A stretch of 64,000 bases of DNA from Actinomadura litoris (GCF_009733595.1 NZ_WOFH01000011.1:1-64000), one strand, 5' to 3'; shown: positions 24,444 to 33,846, numbered from the stretch's first letter. The notes: generated by a model from the letters alone, not told the origin. Numbers and translations are program-made.

Positions 24444-24932
24444 TCAGAGCTGGGCTCGCAGGCGGGCGCCCTTCGCCTTGGCCTGACCGTAGAGGTCGCG
24501 CTGGAAGACCTTCATCCTCGCCTGGAGCTCCTCGTCGGCGGCGGCGAGGATGCGGACGGCCAGGAGCCCCGCGTTGCGGGCGGCGCCGACCGCGACGGTG
24601 GCGACCGGGACCCCGGCGGGCATCTGGACGATCGACAGCAGCGAGTCCATCCCGTCCAGGTACTTCAGCGGGACGGGCACGCCGATCACCGGGAGCGGCG
24701 TCACCGAGGCGAGCATGCCGGGCAGGTGCGCGGCGCCGCCGGCCCCGGCGATGATCACCGCCAGGCCCCGGCCGGCGGCCTGCTCACCGTAGGCGATCAT
24801 GTCGTGCGGCATCCGGTGCGCGGAGACGACGTCGGCCTCGTAGGGGACGCCGAACTCCTCCAGCGCCTCGCCGGCGGCCTTCATGACCGGCCAGTCGGAG
24901 TCGCTGCCCATGACCACGCCCACCAGCGTCAT
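24444..24932 (-). CDS. purE: N5-carboxyaminoimidazole ribonucleotide mutase
   Basis: The 162-residue class I PurE has [34 protein letters not shown] with the catalytic His, and [14 protein letters not shown], plus [30 protein letters not shown]. It converts N5-CAIR to CAIR in purine synthesis. Its ATG overlaps the purK stop as ATGA, so the two are translationally coupled, the normal actinobacterial arrangement. Confidence 0.95.
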   Translation of the reverse strand: MTLVGVVMGSDSDWPVMKAAGEALEEFGVPYEADVVSAHRMPHDMIAYGEQAAGRGLAVIIAGAGGAAHLPGMLASVTPLPVIGVPVPLKYLDGMDSLLSIVQMPAGVPVATVAVGAARNAGLLAVRILAAADEELQARMKVFQRDLYGQAKAKGARLRAQL

Positions 24933-26209
24933 CGCTTCCCCCAGCGCAGGTAGTCGGCCGCGTGGCGCGCGCGCTCGCGGACCTCGTCCAGGTCGGCGCC
25001 GAGCGCCGTGACATGACCGACCTTGCGGCCGGGCCGCACGTCCTTGCCGTACAGGTGCACCTTGACGGCCGGGTCGTGGGCCATCACGTGGAAGTAGCGC
25101 TCGAACACGTCCGGGGCGTCGCCGCCGAGGACGTTCGCCATCACCGTGTACGGCGCGGTCGGCTCGGTGGAGCCGAGCGGCAGGTCGAGGACGGCGCGCA
25201 GGTGCTGCTCGAACTGCGACGTGCGGGCGCCCTCGATCGTCCAGTGCCCGGAGTTGTGCGGGCGCATGGCCAGCTCGTTGACCAGCAGGCCCGTGTCGGT
25301 CTCGAACAGCTCGACCGCGAGCAGGCCGGTGACGCCGAGCCGTCCGGCGATGTCGAGGGCGAGGTGCTGCGCCTCGGCCGCGAGGTCGCCGGACAGGCCG
25401 GGCGCGGGCGAGATCACCTCGGTGCAGATCCCGCCCTCCTGGACGGTCTCCACGATCGGGTACGCGGCGCCCTGCCCGTAGGGGGAGCGGGCGACGAGCG
25501 CGGCGAGCTCCCGCCGGAACGGGACGTGCTGCTCGACCATGAGGTCGACGCCCTCGTCCAGCAGCCGCCGGACGAGGTCGCCCGCGTCGCCGGAGAGGCC
25601 CTCGACGACCCAGACGCCCTTGCCGTCGTAGCCGCCGCTGGTGGCCTTGAGGACGAGCGGCCACCCGTGCTCACCGGCCCAGGACTCCAGGAAGGGCAGC
25701 GGCGCGGTGGACGGGACGTGCGCGTATGCGGGGCAGGGGACGCCGAGCTCGCTGAGCCGGTCGCGCATGACCAGCTTGTTCTGCGCGTGGGCGAGGGCCG
25801 CCGACCCCGGGCGGCACGCCACGCCCGACCTCTCCAGCTCCTGGATGTGCGGCCCCGGCACGTGCTCGTGGTCGAAGGTGACGACGTCGCAGCCCTGGGC
25901 GAAGGCGCGCAGGTCGCCGAGCGAGCGGTCGTCGCCGGTCCGGACGTCCGCGACGACCTTGGCGGCGGAGTCGTCGGCGGCCCCGGCCAGCACGCGCAGC
26001 GGCACGCCCAGCGCGATCGCCGCCTGCTGCGTCATCCGGGCGAGCTGCCCGCCGCCCGCCATCCCGACGACGGGGGTGGTGCGCGCCACCCTGCGGGGCG
26101 CCTCGTCCCGGCCCGCGGCGGGCGGCACTTCCCGGGGTGCTTCTCGCGGCGCTTCCCGGGGGGCTTCCCGGGAGGCTTCCCGCGCGCGGCGCTGAGCTGG
26201 AGATGTCAC
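24929..26209 (-). CDS. purK: N5-carboxyaminoimidazole ribonucleotide synthase
   Basis: This ATP-grasp enzyme converts AIR, bicarbonate and ATP to N5-CAIR for PurE. Visible features are [22 protein letters not shown] at the N-terminal domain, [23 protein letters not shown] (ATP-grasp P-loop) and [29 protein letters not shown]. Read from GTG 26209 it is 426 residues and carries an unusual 40-residue leader of Arg-Glu-Ala-Pro repeats ([12 protein letters not shown]) encoded by a 12-bp tandem repeat. No strong ribosome-binding site precedes that GTG, and an internal GTG at 26089 would remove the leader. The true start is therefore uncertain; the function is not. Confidence 0.92.
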   Translation of the reverse strand: MTSPAQRRAREASREAPREAPREAPREVPPAAGRDEAPRRVARTTPVVGMAGGGQLARMTQQAAIALGVPLRVLAGAADDSAAKVVADVRTGDDRSLGDLRAFAQGCDVVTFDHEHVPGPHIQELERSGVACRPGSAALAHAQNKLVMRDRLSELGVPCPAYAHVPSTAPLPFLESWAGEHGWPLVLKATSGGYDGKGVWVVEGLSGDAGDLVRRLLDEGVDLMVEQHVPFRRELAALVARSPYGQGAAYPIVETVQEGGICTEVISPAPGLSGDLAAEAQHLALDIAGRLGVTGLLAVELFETDTGLLVNELAMRPHNSGHWTIEGARTSQFEQHLRAVLDLPLGSTEPTAPYTVMANVLGGDAPDVFERYFHVMAHDPAVKVHLYGKDVRPGRKVGHVTALGADLDEVRERARHAADYLRWGKR

Positions 26210-26439
26210 GTCAGAAGGCTATCCGGCGGCCGGACCGAACGAATCGCCCGTCCCCCGCGTCGAACGTGTGTGGACGGCCGGACAGCGGGGAGGGAACCGC
26301 ACGGACGGCCTGAAACGTTCATGTTCCGACGCCACTGGGGTCCCGTGCGTCTATCCTCGTCATACCTCCGCGGTGGGAGCGGCGCCTCCGCCGCTGCTCC
26401 CTGGCCGAAGTCCAAGTCCGGAAGGGACGGTTCCGTTTC

Positions 26440-27057
26440 GTGAGCCTGGTCGCCAATCTCCAACGGCGGTTCGCGCACCTGGTGCGCGAGCTCGCGAAGT
26501 TCGGCAGCGTGGGCGCCATCGCGTTCGTGATCACTGTCGCGCTCGGCAACGTCCTGCACACCGGCCTCGGCATGGGCCCGCTGACCTCCAACGGCATCGC
26601 CACGGTCGTCGCCACCACGTTCTCCTACCTGGCGAACCGCTACTGGACGTTCCGGCACCGCGACCGCACCGGCCTGACCCGCGAGTACGTGCTGTTCTTC
26701 GCGCTGAACGGGATAGGGCTGGTGATCACCGAGCTGTTCATCGGCTTCACCCGCTACGTGCTGGACATGTCCGGCGCGCTGCCCTACAACGTCTCGCTGG
26801 TGATCGGCACCGGGGTCGCCACGCTGTTCCGCTTCTGGTCGTACAAGAAGTGGGTGTTCCTGCCGACGAGCGCGCCGCAGGTCGACCCGGCCTCGGGGCT
26901 GCCCGAGGCGCCGCACGACCCCTCCCGCGGCGAGGTGCCCGACGGGCGGCCCGGCGCGCACCGGGCGGGCGGCCGCGACGCCGCCTCCCCCCGGCTCGGG
27001 CACCCGCTCGACGCCCACCCCGCCGAGGACTACGCCCAGGTCACCCCGGGCAACTGA
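26440..27057 (+). CDS. GtrA-family polyprenyl-glycolipid flippase-like protein
   Basis: The 205-residue protein has the four-helix GtrA pattern: KFGSVGAIAFVITVALGNVLH, TATTFSYLANRYWTFRHR-type loop (ATVVATTFSYLANRYWTF), EYVLFFALNGIGLVITELFI and VSLVIGTGVATLFRFWSYKKWVF. A hydrophilic tail of about 50 residues follows. GtrA proteins help move polyprenyl-phosphate-linked sugars across the membrane, so it may serve the envelope glycosylation genes upstream. Start GTG 26440 has GGGACGG about 9 nt upstream. A 7-bp stem-loop (26378-26395) lies in the 230-bp divergent region with purK; no clear promoter was recognised there. Confidence 0.85.
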   Translation: MSLVANLQRRFAHLVRELAKFGSVGAIAFVITVALGNVLHTGLGMGPLTSNGIATVVATTFSYLANRYWTFRHRDRTGLTREYVLFFALNGIGLVITELFIGFTRYVLDMSGALPYNVSLVIGTGVATLFRFWSYKKWVFLPTSAPQVDPASGLPEAPHDPSRGEVPDGRPGAHRAGGRDAASPRLGHPLDAHPAEDYAQVTPGN

Positions 27058-27089
27058 GGCCGCCGCGGGTCTCACGCGGGCCGCGGGTC

Positions 27090-28367
27090 TCACGCGGGGC
27101 CGATGACCACCCGTTCGGACGCGAGCCGCGCGTCGGTCGCCTGGCGGAGGAACACCCCGAACACCGCCGGACGGGCCTGGACGAGTTCCAGCCGTCCCCC
27201 GTCCACGGCGGCCAGCGAGCGGGCGAGGTAGAGCCCGAGCCCGGTGCCCTTGCCGCCGCTGACGCTGCGCTCGAAGATGCGGGGCTCCAGTTCGGGCGCG
27301 ATCCCGGCGCCCTCGTCGCCGACCTCGACGACCACCGATCCGGCGCCCGGCTTGGTGTTGATCGTGACGGTGCCGGAGCCGTGCATGAGCGAGTTGTCCA
27401 GCAGCGTCGCGACGATCTGGGAGAGGCCCTCGGGGTTGGTGACGCCGACCAGGCCCTGCTCGCCGGTCATCCGGACGTCGCGCCCGTCCCGGCGGAAGAT
27501 CGGCCGCCACTCCTCGACCTGCTGGGCGATGATGTCGTCGACCGGGGACGCGACGGCGCCGCCGGTGCGGTCGTGGCGGGCGCGGGCGAGCAGCTGCTCG
27601 ACGACCGCGACGAGCCGCTCGGCCTGCGCGACCGCCGCGACGCCCTCCTCCCGGACGACGTCGGGGTAGTCGGCGGCGTCGATCATCTCCTCCAGCCGCA
27701 TCGACAGCGCGGTCAGCGGGGTGCGGAGCTGGTGGCTGGCGTCGGAGGCGAACTCGCGGCTGGCGGCCAGCAGGTCGGCGATCCGGACGGCGCTGCGGTC
27801 CAGCACCTCGGCGACGCGGTCGACCTCGGGGATGCCGTAGCGGCGGCGGCGCGGGCGCGCGTTGCCGGTACCGAGCCGGTCGGCGGTCTCGGCGAGGTCG
27901 ATCAGCGGGAGCGTCAGCTTGCGGGCCTGGAACATCGCGAGCCCGACCGTGACGGCGACGCCGAACAGCGCGAGGCTGCCGATCAGCGCGAGCAGCCGGA
28001 GCGACTCGTCCTGCACCTCGGCGGCGGGGCGGTACACCCGCACCCGCACGTTCCCGCCGGACGCGGCGGCGGTGAGCATCCGCTCGGAGGCGTCGGGACG
28101 GCCTCCCGCGACGATCGTCCGGCCGTCGGGCAGCGTGATGACGATGTCACGGCCCGGGTACTCCTGGGCGATCTTGTCGCCGGTGAGGGGCTGGCGGGTC
28201 TGCAGGCTGTAGCCGACGCCGCCGACGATGGAGACGGCCTCCCGGTTCAGCGCCTGCCCGGCCTCCTCGTAGATGAGCTTTCGGGTGGCGAAGGCGAGGG
28301 GGATGCCGAGCAGCAGTATCGCGACGACCGCCACCGCGAGCGTCGACAGCAGGAGTCGGCGCCTCAT
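27090..28367 (-). CDS. Two-component sensor histidine kinase
   Basis: The 425-residue protein has TM1 at about 5-27, an extracytoplasmic sensor of about 95 residues, and TM2 at about 125-146. A HAMP-like linker follows, then the phosphoacceptor His212 in FASDASHQLRTPLTAL. The ATPase domain has LLDNSLMHGSG (N box), VGDEGAGIAPEL (G1) and GGKGTGLGLYLARSL (G2). It autophosphorylates and signals to the OmpR-type regulator encoded just upstream in the same direction (96-bp gap with nested hairpins). The signal is unknown. Confidence 0.92.
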   Translation of the reverse strand: MRRRLLLSTLAVAVVAILLLGIPLAFATRKLIYEEAGQALNREAVSIVGGVGYSLQTRQPLTGDKIAQEYPGRDIVITLPDGRTIVAGGRPDASERMLTAAASGGNVRVRVYRPAAEVQDESLRLLALIGSLALFGVAVTVGLAMFQARKLTLPLIDLAETADRLGTGNARPRRRRYGIPEVDRVAEVLDRSAVRIADLLAASREFASDASHQLRTPLTALSMRLEEMIDAADYPDVVREEGVAAVAQAERLVAVVEQLLARARHDRTGGAVASPVDDIIAQQVEEWRPIFRRDGRDVRMTGEQGLVGVTNPEGLSQIVATLLDNSLMHGSGTVTINTKPGAGSVVVEVGDEGAGIAPELEPRIFERSVSGGKGTGLGLYLARSLAAVDGGRLELVQARPAVFGVFLRQATDARLASERVVIGPA

Positions 28368-28388
28368 CAGGGCTCCTTGGAGGGTGTG

Positions 28389-28455
28389 GCCACGGCCGCG
28401 CGAACACCGCCCCGGGCCTCTCGGGAAGGCCCGGGGTGCCGCCGCCGGCCGTGGC
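28389..28455. promoter_or_regulatory. Nested inverted repeats between response regulator and kinase genes
   Basis: GCCACGGCCG (28389-28398) pairs with CGGCCGTGGC (28446-28455). Inside it, CCCCGGGCCT (28410-28419) pairs with AGGCCCGGGG (28427-28436) around a 7-nt loop. Two perfect 10-bp stems, one inside the other, occupy most of the 96-bp gap. It may attenuate or stabilise the dicistronic message. Confidence 0.6.
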
Positions 28456-28463
28456 GGCGGGGA

Positions 28464-29135
28464 CTAGTCGCCGCGTTCGAACCGGAAGCCGACGCCCCGC
28501 ACCGTGGTGATGTAGCGGGGGCTGCCGGCGTCGTCGCCGAGCTTGCGGCGCAGCCAGGAAATGTGCATGTCGAGGGTCTTGGTGGAACCCCACCAGTTGG
28601 TGTCCCACACCTCGCGCATGATCTGTTCGCGGGTCACGACCTTGCCCGCGTCGCGGACGAGGACGCGCAGCAGGTCGAACTCCTTGGTGGTGAGCTGGAG
28701 CTCCTGCTCGCCCATCCAGGCGCGGCGCGACTCGGCGTCGATCCGCACCCCCTGGACGATCGGCGTCTCGGTGCTGCCGCGGCGCAGCAGCGCCCGCACC
28801 CGGGCGAGCAGTTCGGCCAGCCGGAACGGCTTGGTCACGTAGTCGTCGGCGCCCGCGTCCAGGCCGACGACGGTGTCGACCTCGTCGGCGCGGGCGGTCA
28901 GGATCAGTATGGGGACGCCATGCCCCTCGGCACGCACCCGGCGGGCCACTTCGAGGCCGTCCAGCTCGGGCAGGCCCAGGTCCAGGACGATGAGGTCCAC
29001 ACCGCCGCCGAGCGCCCGCTCCAGGGCCTGCGGTCCGTCCGGGCTGACTTCGACGGTGTACCCCTCGCGGCGGAGCGCGCGGGCGAGAGGCTCGGAGATG
29101 GACGTGTCGTCCTCGGCGAGCAGTACTGAGGTCAT
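28464..29135 (-). CDS. OmpR-family response regulator
   Basis: ATG 29135 gives a 223-residue protein beginning MTSVLLAEDDTSISEPLARAL. The receiver domain has acidic pocket residues D9/D10, phosphoacceptor D52 in LIVLDLGLPELDG and the conserved Lys in ADDYVTKPF. The C-terminal winged helix has TTKEFDLLRVLVRDAGKVVTREQIM and ITTVRGVGFRF. It pairs with the kinase downstream. The upstream 174 bp separate it from treZ and contain a TCCCGG/CCGGGA inverted repeat near 29235, but no promoter can be assigned with confidence. Confidence 0.92.
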   Translation of the reverse strand: MTSVLLAEDDTSISEPLARALRREGYTVEVSPDGPQALERALGGGVDLIVLDLGLPELDGLEVARRVRAEGHGVPILILTARADEVDTVVGLDAGADDYVTKPFRLAELLARVRALLRRGSTETPIVQGVRIDAESRRAWMGEQELQLTTKEFDLLRVLVRDAGKVVTREQIMREVWDTNWWGSTKTLDMHISWLRRKLGDDAGSPRYITTVRGVGFRFERGD

Positions 29136-29309
29136 GGACCGATCGTATGACCATTCTTGAACATTGCCCGGTCGCCGCCGCGCTCTTGACCTGCGGTTTG
29201 CCACTCGTAGTACATCCTCGAACACCACTATTCCCGGCTGAACCGGGATGTTGCCGTCAAGTCGCCCGCCGCCCGTGTGGCGCGTGGTCGCCGTGGTGGT
29301 GCCGCGCGG

Positions 29310-31052
29310 TCAGCCGAGTACCGCGACGCAGGTGCCGGGAAGGGCCAGCGTGACGGTCCGGGAATCGCCGTTGACGTCCGGTTGAAGGTCGATCGCCGGG
29401 TTCGAGGCGAGCAGCAGCCGACCGCCGGGGACGTCGAGGCGGACCGGACGTTCGCCCAGGTTGGCGGCGAGGTGGACGCCGCCGCGCCGCATCGTGAGCC
29501 AGCGGTCGCCGGTCTCGACGGCGGGCGCGGCGGGGTCGTTCAGCTCCGGTCTCGCACGGCGGAGCGTGATCAGCGCGCGGTGCCATTCGAGCATCTCGCG
29601 GTGCGGCCGCGCGGCGGGCTCGGCCCAGTCGAGCGCCGACCGGCGGAAAGTTTCCACAGCCTGTGGATCGGGGACGTCGTCCGCCCAGCCGTGCCGGGCG
29701 AACTCCCGGCGGCGCCCCTCGCTCACCGCGCGGGCGAGGTCCGGGTCGCGGTGGTCGGTGAAGTAGCACCAGGGGGTGGAGGCGCCCCACTCCTCGCCCA
29801 TGAAGATCATCGGCGTGTACGGCGCGAGCAGCAGCAGGGCCGCGCCGATCTTGAGGAGGTCCGGCGGGAGCGACGCGCCGACGCGGTCGCCGGACGCGCG
29901 GTTGCCGACCTGGTCGTGGTTCTGGAGGAACCCCACGAACCTGTGCGCGGGCGTCGTTCGGAGGTCCACGGGGCGGCCGTGGTGCCGCCCCCGGTAGGAC
30001 GACATCGTCCCGTCGTGCACGAAGACCTTTGTCAGGGCCTTCTCCAGGGTCTCCATCGAACCGAAGTCGCAGTAATAGCCCTGCCGTTCTCCGGTGAGCG
30101 CCGCATGCAGGGCATGGTGGAAATCGTCATTCCATTGCGCGTCGAGGCCATAACCGCCCGCTTCCCTGGAGGTCACCAGACGCGGGTCGTTCAGATCGGA
30201 TTCGGCGATGAGGAACAGTTCCCGTCCCAGGTGCGCGGAGAGCGCGTCCACCTCGCGGGTCATCTCCTCCAGGACGTGGACGGCGCTCTGGTCGCTGATG
30301 GCGTGGACGGCGTCCAGGCGGAGCCCGTCCAGATGGAAGTCGCGGAGCCACATCAGCGCGTTCTGGACGGCGAAGGCGCGGACCTCGTCCGAGCCCTCCT
30401 GGTCGAAGTTCACCGCCTCGCCCCAGGGCGTGGTGTGCGCGGCGGTGAAGTACGGGCCGTAGGACGCCAGGCGGTTCCCGTCCGGGCCCAGGTGGTTGTA
30501 GACGACGTCCAGGACGACGGCGATGCCGTGCGCGTGCGCGGCGTCGACGAAGCGCTTCAGCCCGTCGGGGCCGCCATAGGGCTCGTGCGGCGCCCACAGG
30601 TGAACGCCGTCGTATCCCCAGCCGTGCCGCCCCGGGAAGGACGCGACCGGGAGCAGTTCCACGGCGTCCACCCCCAGGGCGGCCAGGTGGTTCAGGTGTT
30701 CGGTGGCCGCGTCGAAGGTGCCTTCGGGGGTGAACGTGCCCACGTGCAGCTCGTAGAGGACGCTGCCGGGGAGCGGGCGTCCATGCCAGCGGTGGTCGGT
30801 CCATGCGAAGCGGTCGTGGTCGTAGACGCGGCTCAGACCGTGCACGCCATGCGGCTGCCACCGGGAACGCGGATCCGGCAGCGCCTCCTCCGCGTCGTCC
30901 AGCAGGAAGCCGTAGTCGGTGCCGTGCCCGGCCGACGGGACGTCGGCGAACCACCAGCCGGGACGGCCCTCCACGGCGGCCATGGGATGCGGGGCACCGG
31001 CCGCCGCCACGGCGACGCGTCCGGCCGCCGGTGCCCACACCTCGAACCTCAC
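29310..31052 (-). CDS. treZ: Malto-oligosyltrehalose trehalohydrolase
   Basis: The GH13 enzyme releases trehalose from maltooligosyl-trehalose. From GTG 31052, preceded by AAGGGA, it is 580 residues, the usual size. It opens VRFEVWAPAAGRVAVAAAG (N-terminal CBM48-like domain), with ELHVGTFTPEGTF, VELLPVASFPGRHGWGYDGV, the nucleophile region DGLRLDAVHAI, acid/base LFLIAESDLND and transition-state stabiliser FLQNHDQVGN. The frame stays open upstream through three 48-bp repeats to an ATG at 31199 that overlaps the treY stop, which would add 49 repeat-encoded residues. Whether these are translated is unresolved. It is co-directional with treY. Confidence 0.9.
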   Translation of the reverse strand: MRFEVWAPAAGRVAVAAAGAPHPMAAVEGRPGWWFADVPSAGHGTDYGFLLDDAEEALPDPRSRWQPHGVHGLSRVYDHDRFAWTDHRWHGRPLPGSVLYELHVGTFTPEGTFDAATEHLNHLAALGVDAVELLPVASFPGRHGWGYDGVHLWAPHEPYGGPDGLKRFVDAAHAHGIAVVLDVVYNHLGPDGNRLASYGPYFTAAHTTPWGEAVNFDQEGSDEVRAFAVQNALMWLRDFHLDGLRLDAVHAISDQSAVHVLEEMTREVDALSAHLGRELFLIAESDLNDPRLVTSREAGGYGLDAQWNDDFHHALHAALTGERQGYYCDFGSMETLEKALTKVFVHDGTMSSYRGRHHGRPVDLRTTPAHRFVGFLQNHDQVGNRASGDRVGASLPPDLLKIGAALLLLAPYTPMIFMGEEWGASTPWCYFTDHRDPDLARAVSEGRRREFARHGWADDVPDPQAVETFRRSALDWAEPAARPHREMLEWHRALITLRRARPELNDPAAPAVETGDRWLTMRRGGVHLAANLGERPVRLDVPGGRLLLASNPAIDLQPDVNGDSRTVTLALPGTCVAVLG

Positions 31053-31055
31053 CTG

Positions 31056-31199
31056 TCCCTTGCGAGGGGAAGACCCCCCACACCCCCCGGTAACTGCGCT
31101 CATCACCTCGTGGGGGGACGAACCCCCACGCCCCCCGGCCAGTGCGCTCGTTACCTTGTGGGGGGAAGACCCCCCACACCCCCCGGTAACTGCGCTCAT
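31056..31199 (-). repeat. Three tandem 48-bp G-tract palindromic repeats at the treY/treZ junction (copies 4-6)
   Basis: On the minus strand each unit has the form MSAVTGGCGGSSPHKV (16 codons); the second reads TSALAGGRGGSSPHEV and the third MSAVTGGCGGSSPRKG. At DNA level each holds CCGGGGGG, TGTGGGGGG, TCTT or TCGT, and CCCCCCAC, able to form an 8-9 bp stem with a tetraloop. The array begins exactly where the treY stop codon lies (ATGA) and ends 4 nt before the conventional treZ GTG. Confidence 0.85.
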
Positions 31200-33649
31200 C
31201 TGTCGATCGCCCGCGGAACGAGCAGCGCCACGGGCAGGTGCGCGAACAGGTCGGCGGCCTCCAGCTCCGGGCCCCACAGCGTGGCGCCGGTCAGGACGTC
31301 GCGCCAGCCCACGCTTCCGACGTCCAGGGTCGTCCCGGCCCAGCCGCCGCGCCGCTCCAGCCCGACCGGCAGCCGGGTCGCGACCACGACCGCCTCGCCC
31401 CGGGCGAACGCCACGACATGGTCGGCGGCGGGCCCGCGCGCGGCGACGGGCTCGTGCCGCGAGCCGGGGCCGAACCAGCCGGGCCGGGACCGGCGCAGCC
31501 GCAGCGTCCGGGAGGTGACCAGGAGCTTCTCGTCGTCCACCTCCTTCGGCCGCCGCCCGGTGTCGAGCCGGAGCAGCTTCTCGCGGCGCCGCCCGTAGTC
31601 GACCGGCCGCCGGTTGTCGGGGTCGACGAGCGCGAGGCCGGTCAGCTCGCAGCCCTGGTAGACGTCCGGGACGCCCGGCATGGCGAGCTGCACGAGCTTC
31701 TGCCCGAGCGTGTTCACCCGCGCGTAGGGGGCGAGCCGCCGCACGAACGACGTCATGTCGGTGACGAGGTCGGGGTCGGCCAGCACGCGCCGCGCGTACG
31801 CGAGGACGGCCTCCTCGTAGGCGGCGTCCTGGTCGATCCAGGAGGTGCTCGTCTTCGCCTCGCGCATCGCCTTGGTGAGGTACTCCGTCAGCCGGTCGGG
31901 GGTGAGCGGCCACGCGCCGACGAGCGTCTGCCAGAACAGGTACTCCAGATCCGGTTCCATGGGCGAGGCGCCCGGCCCCCACCAGTTCCACCACCGGTCG
32001 ACGGCCTCGGCCCACTCCCCCGGAAGCTCCGCCAGGACGGCCAGCCATGCGCGCACGTCCTCCTCGCGCTTGGTGTCGTGCGTGGACAGCGTCGTCATCG
32101 TCAGCGGCCAGTCGCGCGCGAGCCGTATGCAGTGCGAGTGGAAGTCCGCCTGGCCGACGGAGAAGCGCCCCGGGTCGCCGCCCACCTCGTTCAGAGCGGC
32201 CATGCGGTTCCACCGGTAGAACGCGGTGTCCTCCACGCCCTTGGCCGCCAGCGGCGCCGTCGTCTGCTGGAACCGGACGATGAACTCGGCGTCGGAGACC
32301 TCGCCCCGGCCCAGGGCCAGGTCCACGAGCGTCTCCAGGTCGCCGTGGAGCTCCCGGGGGAGGTGGAGGCGGGCGCGGTTGGCGGCCTCCTCCAGGACGT
32401 CCACGGCCCGCTGGGGGGCGTCCTCGCCGGGCACGACGTACGCGCGGTAGACGGGCATCTCCACGAGGAGCTCGACCAGCGCCCGCTCAAGGCCCGGACG
32501 ATCCGTCCCGGCGACCCGGCGCAGGACGCGCACGAGCCGGTCGACCTCGGGCTTCAGGCCGTGCCTGGCGGCGTGCAGCCGGCCGCCGCGCGCGACGCCC
32601 GCGAACGTGTCCGGGCCGCCGGTCAGCGACGCGTACAGGTCGGTGAGCGGCTTCTCCCCGTCCGGGTCGACGAACAGGCCGCCGACCATCCCGAGCGAGT
32701 CGTAGCCGGTGGTGCCCGCGCAGGGCCAGTCCGGCGGGAGCCGCTCCTCGCCCTCGGTGATCTTCTCGACGACGATCCAGCCCTCCGGCGCGACCTCGGC
32801 CAGTCGCCGCAGATAGCCGCGCGGATCGGCGAGCCCGTCGGGGTGGTCCACGCGCAGCCCGTCGACCAGTCCCTCCTCGATCAGCTCGCGCGGCAGCCCG
32901 TGCGTCCGCTCGAACACCTCCGGGTCCTCCTGGCGGAGCCCGATCAGCCCGGAGATGTCGAAGAACCGGCGGAAGTTCGGCTCCCCCTCCCCGGGCGGGA
33001 CGAGGCGTCCGCCGCCCGCGTCCCAGTCGACGTCGAACCACGCCGCGTGCGCGGACTCCGGCCCCCGCGCGAGCACGTCGGCGAGCGCCGGGCTCAGGTC
33101 GCGGCGCTCGGGGAAGGCCATGTGGTTGGGGACGACGTCCACGAGCAGGCGTAGCCCGTGCGCGCGGAAGCGGGCGGCCATCGCGCCGAACGCCTCGGGG
33201 CCGCCCAGTTCCTCCGACAGCCGGGTGTGGTCGACGACGTCGTAGCCGTGCGCGGACCCGGGCGCCGCCTGCGAGATCGGCGACAGGTACACGTGCGACA
33301 CGCCGAGCGCCGCGAGATAGGGGGCGAGCGCGGCGGCCTCGGCGAAGCCGAAACGGCCCTCCGGCGTGCCGCGGAGCTGGAGCCGGTACGTTCCGGACGG
33401 GGGCGCGGTGAAGTGTTCCTCCGCCGCGACGGCCTCCTCGGCCGTGTGTTCCTCGGACACGATTTCCTCTGGGGGTTTTTCGTCGGGGAGCGGTCGGTGC
33501 GGGAGCGGCGCGTCGGGGAGCGGCGCGCCGGGCACCGGTTCATCGGGGAGCGGTTCATCGGGGAGCGGTTCGCCGGGGAGGGGTGCCTCGGGGGCGGGCA
33601 CCGCGGCGGCGGGGGCGCCGTCAGACACGGCACGGCGGAGCTGAGCCAA
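31196..33649 (-). CDS. treY: Malto-oligosyltrehalose synthase
   Basis: The GH13 enzyme rearranges the reducing-end alpha-1,4 linkage of maltodextrins to alpha-1,1. Landmarks are TYRLQLRGTPEGRFGFAEA, YLSPISQAAPGSAHGYDVVD, VDVVPNHMA, nucleophile region VDGLRVDHPDGLADP, VVEKITEGEERLP and STHDTKREEDVRAWL. MPGVPDVYQGCEL lies near the C-terminus. Read from TTG 33649 (GGGTGG upstream) it is 817 residues, with an unusual 70-residue acidic Pro-rich leader of repeated PLPDEP units. GTG 33460, with AGAGGA just upstream, is a good alternative that removes it. It is coupled to treZ through ATGA. TreX is not in the window. Confidence 0.92.
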   Translation of the reverse strand: MAQLRRAVSDGAPAAAVPAPEAPLPGEPLPDEPLPDEPVPGAPLPDAPLPHRPLPDEKPPEEIVSEEHTAEEAVAAEEHFTAPPSGTYRLQLRGTPEGRFGFAEAAALAPYLAALGVSHVYLSPISQAAPGSAHGYDVVDHTRLSEELGGPEAFGAMAARFRAHGLRLLVDVVPNHMAFPERRDLSPALADVLARGPESAHAAWFDVDWDAGGGRLVPPGEGEPNFRRFFDISGLIGLRQEDPEVFERTHGLPRELIEEGLVDGLRVDHPDGLADPRGYLRRLAEVAPEGWIVVEKITEGEERLPPDWPCAGTTGYDSLGMVGGLFVDPDGEKPLTDLYASLTGGPDTFAGVARGGRLHAARHGLKPEVDRLVRVLRRVAGTDRPGLERALVELLVEMPVYRAYVVPGEDAPQRAVDVLEEAANRARLHLPRELHGDLETLVDLALGRGEVSDAEFIVRFQQTTAPLAAKGVEDTAFYRWNRMAALNEVGGDPGRFSVGQADFHSHCIRLARDWPLTMTTLSTHDTKREEDVRAWLAVLAELPGEWAEAVDRWWNWWGPGASPMEPDLEYLFWQTLVGAWPLTPDRLTEYLTKAMREAKTSTSWIDQDAAYEEAVLAYARRVLADPDLVTDMTSFVRRLAPYARVNTLGQKLVQLAMPGVPDVYQGCELTGLALVDPDNRRPVDYGRRREKLLRLDTGRRPKEVDDEKLLVTSRTLRLRRSRPGWFGPGSRHEPVAARGPAADHVVAFARGEAVVVATRLPVGLERRGGWAGTTLDVGSVGWRDVLTGATLWGPELEAADLFAHLPVALLVPRAIDR

Positions 33650-33750
33650 TGTCCCACCCTTCCGTCCGATGCGACGGAAGCCCTTCCCCGTGAGGGGTGG
33701 CTCACACCGGTCAGGGGCCCCCTGGCCAGAACCGACAAACGTGGGTTACC

Positions 33751-33769
33751 TTAGGGGAGCCTAACCTTA
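33751..33769 (+). promoter_or_regulatory. Iron box (IdeR/DtxR-type operator) upstream of bfd-bfr
   Basis: TTAGGGGAGCCTAACCTTA matches the 19-bp actinobacterial iron box TTAGGTTAGGCTAACCTAA at most positions, including both TTAGG and CTAACC arms. It lies 78 bp before the chosen bfd start, within the 197-bp region divergent from treY. IdeR/DtxR proteins bind such sites with Fe2+; iron-storage genes are often activated this way. Direction of regulation here is inferred. Confidence 0.8.
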
Positions 33770-33846
33770 TTGAGGGGGCCCTAACGCCGCAGGTCAGGGG
33801 CCCACAGGATCGCCTGATGGCCCGCACGGGAGGTACCCCCACCGGC

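Noticed and set aside
26268-29129. Plus-strand 953-codon open frame over gtrA, the kinase and the regulator
   Set aside because: It crosses genes on both strands whose own frames have clear domains; its composition is typical of antisense high-GC DNA.
29136-29309. Promoter for the response regulator
   Set aside because: TTGACG is present on the minus strand, but the nearest -10-like sequence lies at a spacing of about 20-22 bp; no convincing pair.
31056-31199. Possible CRISPR-like array
   Set aside because: Units are contiguous 48-bp tandem repeats without unique spacers, and no cas gene is nearby.
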